Shown here piece by piece: positions 41,426 to 49,428 of a stretch of 64,000 nt of DNA. Location: positions 1 to 64,000 of the forward strand of contig JACJWW010000003.1 of the NCBI GenBank assembly GCA_020636935.1, in the 5' to 3' direction. Position 1 is the stretch's first letter, and each line of letters begins with the position of its first letter. This DNA comes from Nocardioidaceae bacterium. GTDB taxonomy: Bacteria; Actinomycetota; Actinomycetes; Propionibacteriales; Nocardioidaceae. Below the pieces are notes generated by a model. It worked only from the letters and a program-made list of their open reading frames with translations, did not search any database and was not told where the DNA came from. The translations under genes and the position numbers were made by a program.

Positions 41426-42270
41426 GAAGCTATCTCCTCCGGGTCGAGACCGAGCACCGTCAAATGTCTCAGCGCGCGGGTGGTGTAGTCGACACGATGG
41501 GCGACCTGTCTGGGCGCCGACCATGCCTGGCGGGCAATCGCCCATGGCTTGGGCAATCCTGCCAGCTCATAGACATCGCTGCGATAGCGCTCCCGCCACA
41601 CGGCCCGCAAATATGAGCCCACCTGGTCGGCGAGACGATTGCGCTCCGCCTCGGTCAACTCCGGGATGATCCGGGCCAAATTGGCACGGCCGAAATTGAG
41701 GTGTACGGCTTCCTCAACCGCATGGGCATGGTTGACGGCCCTAGCCACCGGGTGACAGCGCTCATCCTTTGCGATCGCACGATTGCTGCGCCCCACGATG
41801 TCTTCGAAGACATAGGTGCAGGCAAAAAACTCTGCTTCGGTCAGGGGCGGAGTCATCCAGCCGACCGCGCGAGTCGGCAAAAGCTCAACCCCCAGATGCT
41901 GCAAATAACTGCGGAACATCTGCTGATGGTTGACCTCTTCGGCGGCGAAAACCCCGACGAAATAGTGCAGGTCACCACGGGGAGCCAAACCGCCCAAGAC
42001 CTGGTCTTCGCCATGGACGGTGTTGCTTGCCCACAGGGCCGCTTCAAAGCGCGAGAGCCGGTGCTTGTCAGGGGGACTCAACTCGTCGTACAGCTCGGTG
42101 CCATAGATCGACAACTGCTCGGGTACGACATACCACGCGCTGTCTTGCGCTCCGACCGGCTGCCCACCCTCGGCCCGCTCAGCTGCCTCGACCGTGTGCG
42201 CCCCACACAGCGTATTGGGCTGAGCGTGAAAAGCTTGCCCGCTGGAGCGGGCCGGCGAGGCCGAGCTCAC
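41422..42270 (-). CDS. AurF-like diiron N-oxygenase
   Basis: 282 residues from GTG 42270 (GTGA overlap with the KAS III-like gene). The diiron ligand pattern of the AurF family is present: E-x-x-H in 'AAEEVNHQQMF', a Glu in 'VFEDIVGR', and H-x3-E-x2-H in 'HAVEEAVHLNF'. A further Glu around 'RFEAALWASN' or 'HGEDQVL' would complete the site. Known members oxidise aryl or alkyl amines to hydroxylamine, nitroso, nitro or azoxy products. With an aminoacyl carrier protein next door, oxidation of a carrier-bound amine is a reasonable hypothesis. Confidence 0.82.
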   Translation of the reverse strand: MSSASPARSSGQAFHAQPNTLCGAHTVEAAERAEGGQPVGAQDSAWYVVPEQLSIYGTELYDELSPPDKHRLSRFEAALWASNTVHGEDQVLGGLAPRGDLHYFVGVFAAEEVNHQQMFRSYLQHLGVELLPTRAVGWMTPPLTEAEFFACTYVFEDIVGRSNRAIAKDERCHPVARAVNHAHAVEEAVHLNFGRANLARIIPELTEAERNRLADQVGSYLRAVWRERYRSDVYELAGLPKPWAIARQAWSAPRQVAHRVDYTTRALRHLTVLGLDPEEIAS

Positions 42271-43220
42271 CTGGGCCCGACCTCCAAGACCGCGCACTGC
42301 CAGTTGGCTCCATAGCCGGCTGCGGTCATCAACACAGTGTCGCCCTCCTTGATCATCCCTTGGGCATCAAGATCAATCAGGTTGGCGATGTTATCGCCCG
42401 AGATCATGTGCGCGACACTCTCGCGGGTGGGCTCATGCACGGGCGTGTCAGTCATCTGCAAGAGCCGCGTCAAGACCGTCCAAGCGGCCGAGTGCGTGTT
42501 TTGCGGCACGATCCAGTCGACCTTGCTGACCTTCGCCTTAACCAAGGTCTGTTGCACCGCCTGATGCATCCACGGGAAGAAGCTCCCTGCCGTCTCGGTG
42601 TCATTGGCCAAGGAAAGCGCACCATTGGTGATCTGGTGGATCGCGCGCACCTTGTAGGCCCCCACCTCAGGCTCACGTGAGACCCGAGTGAAGGTCGCGG
42701 CATCTGAGATCGGGTTATAAGACTGCTCGTACGCCGCCCCCTGCGGGAAGCGATCGGCATTGATGCATACCGCTTCGCTCCAGTCTGGCTCAGCACCGAG
42801 CAGCGCTCCGGCCAAGCGCCACGAGCCCATGACCGTCGTACAGGCTTGTTGGCCAAGGCCGAAGACCGAGGCTTTGGTCCAACCGGCATCGGCTTGGATG
42901 TGTGAGCCAGGGAAGTCCATCAGGTGTTTGACGTCGCCGGTCTGATCAAATGAGTCGCCGCGAGGTACGGCCGCATTCAAAGGCAGTGCCGTGGCATAGA
43001 CGAGCAGTTCTGGGTCAACAGGCCGCTCGGCCGTAGCCTGCTTGACGACTGCTTGGGCCAGATCGAGTGAAGTCTGCTCGCCGCTGCACACGTGGTGTTT
43101 GGCGAAACCGGCCTTGATCAACTCATCAACCGGGCTGACCAGGTGGTCTTGACACTCACGAAGATCGTGCTCGTCTTCACCCAGGACATAGTTGAGTCGG
43201 GAGATCCAGATCTCGCCCAT
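42267..43220 (-). CDS. 3-oxoacyl-ACP synthase III (KAS III/FabH)-like enzyme
   Basis: 317 residues from ATG 43220 (GAAAGG upstream). The thiolase-fold triad is C127 ('GLGQQACTTVMGSWRLA'), H243 ('VPQNTHSAAW') and N277 ('ISGDNIANLI'). Sequence is divergent from housekeeping FabH. In secondary metabolism such enzymes form C-C, ester or amide bonds with carrier-bound acyl groups. It is the first gene of the nine-gene operon. An in-frame ATG further upstream (43319) has no ribosome binding site. Confidence 0.85.
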   Translation of the reverse strand: MGEIWISRLNYVLGEDEHDLRECQDHLVSPVDELIKAGFAKHHVCSGEQTSLDLAQAVVKQATAERPVDPELLVYATALPLNAAVPRGDSFDQTGDVKHLMDFPGSHIQADAGWTKASVFGLGQQACTTVMGSWRLAGALLGAEPDWSEAVCINADRFPQGAAYEQSYNPISDAATFTRVSREPEVGAYKVRAIHQITNGALSLANDTETAGSFFPWMHQAVQQTLVKAKVSKVDWIVPQNTHSAAWTVLTRLLQMTDTPVHEPTRESVAHMISGDNIANLIDLDAQGMIKEGDTVLMTAAGYGANWQCAVLEVGPR

Positions 43221-43963
43221 TGACCGTGCCTTTCTCTCAGCCATCGCGAGGGGATCCATCCCTCGCGCCCGCGTGCAGCCGTACCGCCAGCGTTGGCTGG
43301 CGGCAATAGTCTGGGCCAAAACTGTCCGCCTTGGCTACTGCTACAGCCATCTGCGCTAGTCCAGACAAATCGCCCCTGACCAGCAGTTTTTCCATCTCAC
43401 CCGAGATGCGCGCGCGCTGCCATATTGAACTGCTGTGACACCTGTGCATAACTGGGGCCAACTTGAGGATTGTCAAGCCCTTTCGAGTATTTGTCGACAA
43501 GTAAATCTGGCTCGTCCAGATACTGGAACAGCCTTCGGCGTGTCGGAAAGGTTTCTTGTTTCAACAGGCAAAATTCTGCATAACCGCAGGTCAGAGGCTT
43601 GAGATGCTGATGCTCGATCGAGTTAACCACAGGTGATCCACGGCGCCGTACACAATCTAGGCGGCATGTTCCACATCATCCTTTCGTTTTCCACAAGGGC
43701 CTGTGGAAAGAAGGCTTTGCGAGGGCGCAGAAAGGCCTTAGATTCGGGCCGTCAGCTGGCAAAAGCCGGGTTTTGGGCGACATCCGTGGGAGGCGGGCCC
43801 AGACACCAAAAGTGGCCTTAGGCCACCGGAATTGTCGGCGTCTCCTGCGACCCTCAAAGCATGAGCATTACCCACGCGGGCTCAGCCCGTGATCCACACC
43901 AGTAAGACCACGCACACCAGCAAGACCACTGAAGAGCCAAACTCGGGAGGCAGGCGCACAGTC
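43221..43963. promoter_or_regulatory. divergent leader with DnaA-box-like cluster upstream of dnaB
   Basis: 743 bp between the biosynthetic operon and dnaB, with no convincing gene. It contains near-matches to the DnaA box TTATCCACA/TTGTCCACA: TTATGCACA (43443-43451, minus), TTGTCGACA (43491-43499), TTAACCACA (43623-43631), TTTTCCACA (43687-43695) and CTTTCCACA (43702-43710, minus), each one or two bases off. A perfect hairpin GTGGCC-TTA-GGCCAC lies at 43812-43826. The stretch is AT-rich relative to its neighbours. Promoters for both divergent units must lie here. Confidence 0.45.
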
Positions 43964-45412
43964 ATGACCAATACCTCTGGTTACTCAGGTCCGATGCCGC
44001 CGCTGCAACCCACCCGCGATTCAGCAGACTGGGAGGCGCCCACCTACTCGCCGTTCTCCACCGAGTCAACCAACCAAGAGGCCTGGTCGGGCCGGATGCC
44101 TCCCCAAGACTCCGACGCCGAGCAGAGCGTGTTGGGCGCGATGTTGTTGTCGAAGGACGCCATCGCCGATGTCCACGACGAGTTGCGAGGCCCTGACTTC
44201 TATCGCCCTGCGCACGAGCTCATCTTCGACGCAATCATCGATCTCTACGGTCGCGGGGAGCCAGCAGATGCGGTCACGGTGGCCGCTGAGCTGACCAAAC
44301 GAGGGGAGATCGCCAAGGTCGGTGGCGCGCCCTATCTCCACACGCTTTCCGCAAGCGTGCCGATCGCTGCCAATGCGAGCTATTACGCCTCGATCGTGCA
44401 CGAAAAGGCGATCCTGCGCCGACTGGTCGATGCTGGCACCAAGATCGCCCAGATGGGTTACGCCGGTGAGGGCGAGATCGACCACGTGGTGGATCGCGCG
44501 CAGGCGGAGATCTTCAGCATCGGCGAGACCGCCAAGGGTGAGGACTACCAGCCCCTGAGCGCGATCATGGAATCAACCCTCGATGAGATCGAAGCAATCT
44601 CCAACCACAATGGCGACATCATTGGCATCCCGACCGGGCTTGCCGATCTCGACGAGCTCACCAACGGCTTCCAGCCCGGACAGATGATCATCGTCGCCGG
44701 ACGCCCCGGCAGCGGCAAGAGCACCCTGGGTCTTGACTTCTGCCGTTCGGCCTCGGTGCACCACAACCTGACCAGCGCCTTCTTCAGCCTCGAAATGACG
44801 AAATCCGAGATCACGATGAGGCTGTTGTCTGCGGAGGCCTCCATCCATCTCAACAGCATCCGCACCGGGATGAAAGATTCCGACTGGGACAAGTTGGGGC
44901 CCCGGATGGGTCTGGTCTCTGGCGCCCCGATGTTCATCGACGACTCCCCAAATCTCACCATGATGGAGATCCGGGCAAAGGCCCGCCGCCTCAAGCAGCG
45001 CCACGATCTGCGCTTGATCGTGATCGACTACATCCAGCTGATGTCATCAGGCAAGAAGGTCGAGTCTCGTCAGCTCGAAGTCTCGGAGTTCTCCCGACAG
45101 ATCAAGCTGCTCGCCAAGGAACTCGAAGTGCCAATCGTGGCGCTGTCCCAGCTCAATCGCGGCAACGAGCAACGCACCGACAAACGCCCAGTGGTCAGCG
45201 ACCTGCGCGAGTCAGGGTCGCTTGAGCAAGACGCCGACATGGTGATCCTCGTGCACCGCGACGACCTCTACAACAAAGAAAGCGAGCATCCCGGTGAGGC
45301 CGACCTGATCGTGGGCAAGCACCGCAACGGTCCCACCCGCGACATCCGCACTCTCTTCCAAGGGCACTACTCCCGCTTCAAGGACTTCACCACCATGTCG
45401 CCTATCCAGTAG
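43964..45412 (+). CDS. dnaB: replicative DNA helicase DnaB
   Basis: About 482 residues from ATG 43964 (GGGAGG 13 bases upstream; a longer start at 43889 would add a repetitive HTSKTT leader). The N-terminal DnaG-interacting helical domain begins 'PPQDSDAEQSVLGAMLLSKD'. The RecA-like ATPase has Walker A 'GRPGSGKST', Walker B 'LRLIVIDYIQLM', and the H4 region 'VALSQLNRGNEQR'. It unwinds DNA at the fork as a hexamer. There is no intein. rplI, rpsR or ssb, its frequent neighbours in actinobacteria, are not adjacent. Confidence 0.95.
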   Translation: MTNTSGYSGPMPPLQPTRDSADWEAPTYSPFSTESTNQEAWSGRMPPQDSDAEQSVLGAMLLSKDAIADVHDELRGPDFYRPAHELIFDAIIDLYGRGEPADAVTVAAELTKRGEIAKVGGAPYLHTLSASVPIAANASYYASIVHEKAILRRLVDAGTKIAQMGYAGEGEIDHVVDRAQAEIFSIGETAKGEDYQPLSAIMESTLDEIEAISNHNGDIIGIPTGLADLDELTNGFQPGQMIIVAGRPGSGKSTLGLDFCRSASVHHNLTSAFFSLEMTKSEITMRLLSAEASIHLNSIRTGMKDSDWDKLGPRMGLVSGAPMFIDDSPNLTMMEIRAKARRLKQRHDLRLIVIDYIQLMSSGKKVESRQLEVSEFSRQIKLLAKELEVPIVALSQLNRGNEQRTDKRPVVSDLRESGSLEQDADMVILVHRDDLYNKESEHPGEADLIVGKHRNGPTRDIRTLFQGHYSRFKDFTTMSPIQ

Positions 45413-45481
45413 TGGCGAGATGCAGCGAACTTTTCCAAACGGGCGCAATCCTTTTCCAGACTGGATGAGTAGACATTCGCC

Positions 45482-45940
45482 GTGACGATCAGTGGTGCCG
45501 ACTCCTTCATCCTGGTTCCCGGGCCATGGGACGCTCAGGGCACTGCTTCCGATGAGGCGGTCCACACCGACTGGCTGCAGACTCTCATCGAGCGACCAGA
45601 GGTTGGCCGATCCGACCTCGACGTTGTGGTCACGCTCATGGATCTGGTCCGCGATGATCTGCAGCTCTCCGGCACGGCTGGTGGCGTGAGCTCTCAACAG
45701 CATGACCATCGCGTTCCCTGTTGCGCTGTCGGTGCGGTCGGTTCACTCGGTGTGAGAGACACAAGGGCGGCCGCAGCCGCCAAGGTCAGCCTCAGACAGC
45801 AGGCTGTGCGACGCCTCAGGGATTGCTCGTGCGTGGCGGAAGTTCGGGTTACACTGAACGAGCAGGCCGCAGCAATGCTGCCGCCCGCATGGCCTTCAGC
45901 CCCACGCTTGCGTGGGGCTGATGTGCGTCACGGCCACTGA
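45482..45940 (+). CDS. hypothetical or truncated protein
   Basis: GTG start at 45482. The first ~75 residues look like real protein ('SFILVPGPWDAQGTASDEAV', 'RSDLDVVVTLMDLVRDDLQL'); the rest is Arg/Ala-rich and includes a terminator-like hairpin, so the gene probably has lost its 3' part near 45710. No family recognised. Confidence 0.35.
   Translation: MTISGADSFILVPGPWDAQGTASDEAVHTDWLQTLIERPEVGRSDLDVVVTLMDLVRDDLQLSGTAGGVSSQQHDHRVPCCAVGAVGSLGVRDTRAAAAAKVSLRQQAVRRLRDCSCVAEVRVTLNEQAAAMLPPAWPSAPRLRGADVRHGH
45897..45920. terminator. 10-bp perfect hairpin
   Basis: CAGCCCCACG-CTTG-CGTGGGGCTG. It lies 8 bp beyond the stop of the minus-strand DUF3800 gene and would terminate it; no long T-tract is present on either side. 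Confidence 0.55.
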
Positions 45941-46644
45941 CCAGGCTCGAACAGCTTGCCGGACGCGATTAGCTTCGACCACATCCGATCCATAATCCTT
46001 TGCGCCCGCGGATCCGACTCGACTACCGTCTGATGACGTCGATAGGTGAACGCCAGCATGTCGGCGGCCTGCAGCATTCGTGACCTACGGCTCGGCGCGA
46101 AGTGGACGGTGTCCAGCAGTGAGCTCAGCGTCGTGTTCATGTAGACGCCCGGAGTGCCCTCAGTCTGGTAGGTGGCGAAACGCTCCCGGTGCCGTTCGCG
46201 GTCGCCACGCTCGTCGGCGATCACCAGGGCGTAGGAGCTGGCGTTCTTCGCCAGCCGATCAACCCGCTGAAGGATGTGCTGGAAGCACACCTGCTCGGCG
46301 GGAAACCGCACAGGGTAGTTCTTGCGGTCCTGGCGACTGCGAAGTCGCTCCTCGCTTACAGAGCGCAACAGGATTGTGACGTTGCATTCTAGGATGGCGT
46401 CGATCACCTTCTCGTGGATACCCGCACGTGCTCGAGCGCCGACGTCCTTCCAGTCGTCCTTGCCGTGAAACAGGGGGTGCCCGTGGATCTCTGATGTGCG
46501 GGGGACGCCAAAGTCGACACTGGCCTGCCGGACGATTGCGTTGAGCCGATCGGTCAGGGCTTTTGTAGCGTGCTCGTCGCCTACAACTGCTGCGAAGCAG
46601 CGAAAGTCCCCACGATCCGACTCGTCAACGAACGCCAACAGCAC
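45928..46644 (-). CDS. DUF3800 domain protein
   Basis: 238 residues. 'LLAFVDESDRGDFRCFAAVV' carries the D7-E8-S9 signature of the DUF3800 family, and 'YALVIADERGDRERHRERF' the second acidic motif; 'RSRMLQAADMLAFTYRRH' gives the third (AD.la). The fold is thought to be RNase H-like. Members are often found with mobile elements and defence genes, but the activity is not established. It stands alone here, next to a truncated gene. Confidence 0.85.
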   Translation of the reverse strand: MLLAFVDESDRGDFRCFAAVVGDEHATKALTDRLNAIVRQASVDFGVPRTSEIHGHPLFHGKDDWKDVGARARAGIHEKVIDAILECNVTILLRSVSEERLRSRQDRKNYPVRFPAEQVCFQHILQRVDRLAKNASSYALVIADERGDRERHRERFATYQTEGTPGVYMNTTLSSLLDTVHFAPSRRSRMLQAADMLAFTYRRHQTVVESDPRAQRIMDRMWSKLIASGKLFEPGQWP

Positions 46645-46807
46645 CGCGTCAGCGTCTCAGGTGCCGCCGACACTCAAGGCTTAGGTGCGGCACCTACTTT
46701 GACGGCCTCGATCGATGGGCAGGTTCTCCGCAAGGTTCCCCACCGTCCTATCGGCAATCGTCGTTGCATCTCGACAAGCCGTTCAGGCGGGCGGGTCTAC
46801 TGTGGAA

Positions 46808-46838
46808 AGTGAGTCCCCACAAACAGACGGGACTCACT
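46808..46838. promoter_or_regulatory. inverted repeat upstream of the CMD-family gene
   Basis: AGTGAGTCCC-N11-GGGACTCACT, a perfect 10-bp inverted repeat ending 25 bp before the ATG at 46864. It could be an operator (for a redox or stress regulator) or a 5'-leader hairpin. Confidence 0.5.
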
Positions 46839-46863
46839 CGACCACAACTTCATAGGAGCGTTC

Positions 46864-47313
46864 ATGACCCATCAACAACGCCTGTCCATCCGAGAAGTCG
46901 ACCCGGGGGCCTACACCGCCGTACTCGCCTTGGAGAAGCACGTGCACTCCGGGCCCTTGGAGCCTGAGTTGCTTGAGCTGGTCAAGATCAGGGCCTCGCA
47001 GCTCAACCGCTGCGCCTGGTGTCTTGACATGCACACGGTCGACGCCCGGAAGATCGGCGTACCCCAACGCAAGATCGATTTGATCGCAGCCTTCGACGAA
47101 GCACCCTCCCTCTTCACCGAGCGTGAACGAGCTGCCTTGGCCTTCACCGAAGCAGTCACCCTGATCAGCCACGACGGAGTGGCAGATGATGTCTGGGCTT
47201 CAGTCACGGCGAGCTTCACCGACCAGGAAGCCGTCTCACTGCTGATGGCCGTGGCTGCGATCAACGTGTGGAACAGGATGAATGTCGCCGTACGCACTGC
47301 TCTCTCTGACTGA
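46864..47313 (+). CDS. carboxymuconolactone decarboxylase/AhpD-like peroxidase family protein
   Basis: 149 residues, TAGGAG upstream. The AhpD-type active site is C50-x-x-C53-x3-H57 in 'LNRCAWCLDMHTVDARK', followed by 'FTERERAALAFTEAVTLI'. Proteins of this kind act as thiol peroxidases or peroxidase reductases. It stands behind a 10-bp inverted repeat that may control it. Confidence 0.85.
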   Translation: MTHQQRLSIREVDPGAYTAVLALEKHVHSGPLEPELLELVKIRASQLNRCAWCLDMHTVDARKIGVPQRKIDLIAAFDEAPSLFTERERAALAFTEAVTLISHDGVADDVWASVTASFTDQEAVSLLMAVAAINVWNRMNVAVRTALSD

Positions 47314-47360
47314 TCGACCAGCGCTCACCTCACCCCGTCTCCCCGGGTGGCCGGCGGTTG

Positions 47361-47483
47361 CGTAGTACGAACCGTGCGCTTCGCACTCAACGTCATACGT
47401 TGCGAGGCCATATGGCCACCATCCGTACGACGTTAAGGGGCGCCAGCACCATCCGTATGACGCTCCGCCGAACCGTATGACGC
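47361..47483. repeat. REP-like intergenic palindromic element, locus 1
   Basis: Contains CGTCATACG at 47391, its inverse CGTACGACG at 47424 and CGTATGACGC at 47454 and 47474, plus GTACGAACCGTGCG. The 27-nt core 47406-47432 (GGCCATATGGCCACCATCCG...) matches 58492-58518 at 23 of 27 positions. It lies between two plus-strand genes. Confidence 0.65.
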
Positions 47484-47577
47484 TGGGCCGCACCGTACGC
47501 CGCACCCCAGTCGGGCACAGGCCCTCGCCGGCGCCCAGCACGGGAATGCAACGGCGAGGCCAATGGTTAGTTCAACC

Positions 47578-48600
47578 ATGAAGAAGATTGGTTTCTTGTC
47601 ATTCGGGCACTGGACGCCCTCGCCCCAGTCTGCGACACGCAGCGCCAAAGACGTGTTGCAGCAGTCGATCGACTTGGCTGTGGCGGCCGAAGAAATCGGG
47701 GCCGATGGAGCCTTCTTCAGGGTGCATCACTTCGCCCGCCAACTCGGCTCACCCTTCCCGCTTCTTGCCGCGATCGGAGCGAAGACCCAGCGGATCGAGA
47801 TCGGCACCGGCGTGATCGACATGCGCTACGAAAACCCCTTCTACATGACCGAAGACGCTGGCGCCGCTGACCTGATCAGCGATGGCCGTCTGCAACTCGG
47901 GATCAGTCGCGGATCACCCGAGCAGGTGATCGACGGATATCGCTATTTCAACCACCTCCCCGCAGAGGGCGAAGACGACGCAGCGATGGCAAGGCGGCAT
48001 ACCGATGTCTTCCTCGAGTTGCTGGAAGGCAATGGCTTTGCCCAGCCCAACCCCCGGCCGATGTTCCCCAATCCGCCCGGGCTCCTGCGCCTCGAGCCAC
48101 ACTCCGAAGGCCTGCGCGAGCGGATCTGGTGGGGCGCCGCATCTGAGGCCACCGCAGTTTGGGCGGCAGGCAAGGGGATGCACTTGATGAGCTCCACTCT
48201 CGTCTTCGACGAGTCCGGCGAGCCACTTCATGTGCAACAACGGCGGCAGATCGACTCCTATCGCTCAGCCTGGGCGGAAGCGGGCTGGAGTCGAGATGCC
48301 CGGGTATCGGTCAGCCGCAGCATCTTCCCAATCGTCGATGCCCGCGACCAGGCCTACTTCGGCGGCGGTCAGTCAGACAGCGACCAATTTGGTCAGATCG
48401 ACGCGCAAACGCGCGCGGTGTTCGGCCGCTCCTATGCCGCCGAGCCAGACAAGCTGATCGAGCAACTCAAAGCCGACACAGCCATCGAGGCCGCCGACAC
48501 CTTGTTGTTGACCATCCCCAACCAACTCGGTGTTGACTACTGCGCGTCGGTCATGGAGAAGTTCATCAAGTACGTCGCCAAGCCGATGGGGTGGAAGTAG
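47578..48600 (+). CDS. LLM class flavin-dependent (luciferase-like) oxidoreductase
   Basis: 340 residues from ATG 47578; GTG 47563 is an alternative. 'KIGFLSFGHWTPSPQSATRS' opens a bacterial-luciferase-like barrel; 'IEIGTGVIDMRYENPFYMTE' and 'GRLQLGISRGSPEQVIDGYR' are typical F420- or FMN-binding regions. Substrate unknown. It follows the REP-like element and is separated by 125 bp from the deacetylase operon. Confidence 0.85.
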   Translation: MKKIGFLSFGHWTPSPQSATRSAKDVLQQSIDLAVAAEEIGADGAFFRVHHFARQLGSPFPLLAAIGAKTQRIEIGTGVIDMRYENPFYMTEDAGAADLISDGRLQLGISRGSPEQVIDGYRYFNHLPAEGEDDAAMARRHTDVFLELLEGNGFAQPNPRPMFPNPPGLLRLEPHSEGLRERIWWGAASEATAVWAAGKGMHLMSSTLVFDESGEPLHVQQRRQIDSYRSAWAEAGWSRDARVSVSRSIFPIVDARDQAYFGGGQSDSDQFGQIDAQTRAVFGRSYAAEPDKLIEQLKADTAIEAADTLLLTIPNQLGVDYCASVMEKFIKYVAKPMGWK

Positions 48601-48725
48601 CACCCTCCGACAGCACAACCCTGCACACGGGGTGAGCGAGTCAGTCGGATGCCTCCTGACCCGTACGCGAGGACCCATCAGGGCTAGGCTGGCCGCAGAC
48701 GGTTGTGGACCTGAAGGGGGCTCCC

Positions 48726-49409
48726 ATGGATCAGCACACTCCAGCCACCCACTTGCCTGCATGGGACCGTGTCTTGGTGGTGGTGGCCCACCCCGATGAT
48801 GAGTCCTTCGGCTTGGGTGCGGTGATCGACAAGTTCACCTCCGGCCAAAGCGAAGTACACGTGTTGACCCTGACCCACGGGGAGGCCTCGACTCTGGGTG
48901 GCGAGATCGATGATCTTGCTGCCGAGCGTCGTCAGGAGTTGCTCCGGGCCAGCGAAATCCTCAACATCTCCTCCGTCGAGTTGCGGGATTGGCCCGATGG
49001 GGGGCTGGAGCATGCAGACGAGCACAGCGTCGTCGAAGACATCAAGCGGGCGATCGCCAAGCATCAACCAGATGGCCTCTTGGTTTTCGAACGCCAAGGG
49101 GTCAATCGGCATCCAGATCATGCCGCGGCAACGGCTCGGGCCCTGTCTGCGGTGGCCGGCACAACCATCCCAGTGCTCGCCTGGACGGTGACAAAGGAGG
49201 TCGCCCGGCAGCTCAATGCAGAGATCGGCTCGATCATGCATGGTGACCTGCCTGAAGACATCGACTTCACAATCACGGTGTCCCGCGAAAAGCAGCTGCG
49301 CGCGATCAACGCACATGTCAGTCAGGTTGTCCCGGGTGGCTTGTTGTTCCGCCGTCTTGAACTTCTCGGAGACAACGAGAGCCTTCGTTGGTTGCAGGCT
49401 CCGGCATGA
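48726..49409 (+). CDS. PIG-L family N-deacetylase
   Basis: 227 residues from ATG 48726 (AAGGGGG upstream). The zinc and catalytic motif is A21-H-P-D-D-E26 in 'VVVAHPDDESFGLGAVI', with the third ligand in 'VNRHPDHAAATARAL'. Family members (MshB, Mca, LmbE-like) remove acetyl groups from amino sugars or related amides. It is the first gene of a four-gene run with a PLP lyase, an FGGY kinase and a P1 peptidase. Confidence 0.88.
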   Translation: MDQHTPATHLPAWDRVLVVVAHPDDESFGLGAVIDKFTSGQSEVHVLTLTHGEASTLGGEIDDLAAERRQELLRASEILNISSVELRDWPDGGLEHADEHSVVEDIKRAIAKHQPDGLLVFERQGVNRHPDHAAATARALSAVAGTTIPVLAWTVTKEVARQLNAEIGSIMHGDLPEDIDFTITVSREKQLRAINAHVSQVVPGGLLFRRLELLGDNESLRWLQAPA

Positions 49410-49428
49410 ATGAACAGGAGTTTGCACT

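Noticed and set aside
43221..43963. Chromosomal origin of replication
   Set aside because: DnaA-like boxes are imperfect and dnaA, dnaN, rnpA or rpmH are not nearby; regulation of dnaB is a simpler reading.
43964..45412. Intein inside DnaB
   Set aside because: The protein has normal length and the Walker A and H4 regions are uninterrupted.
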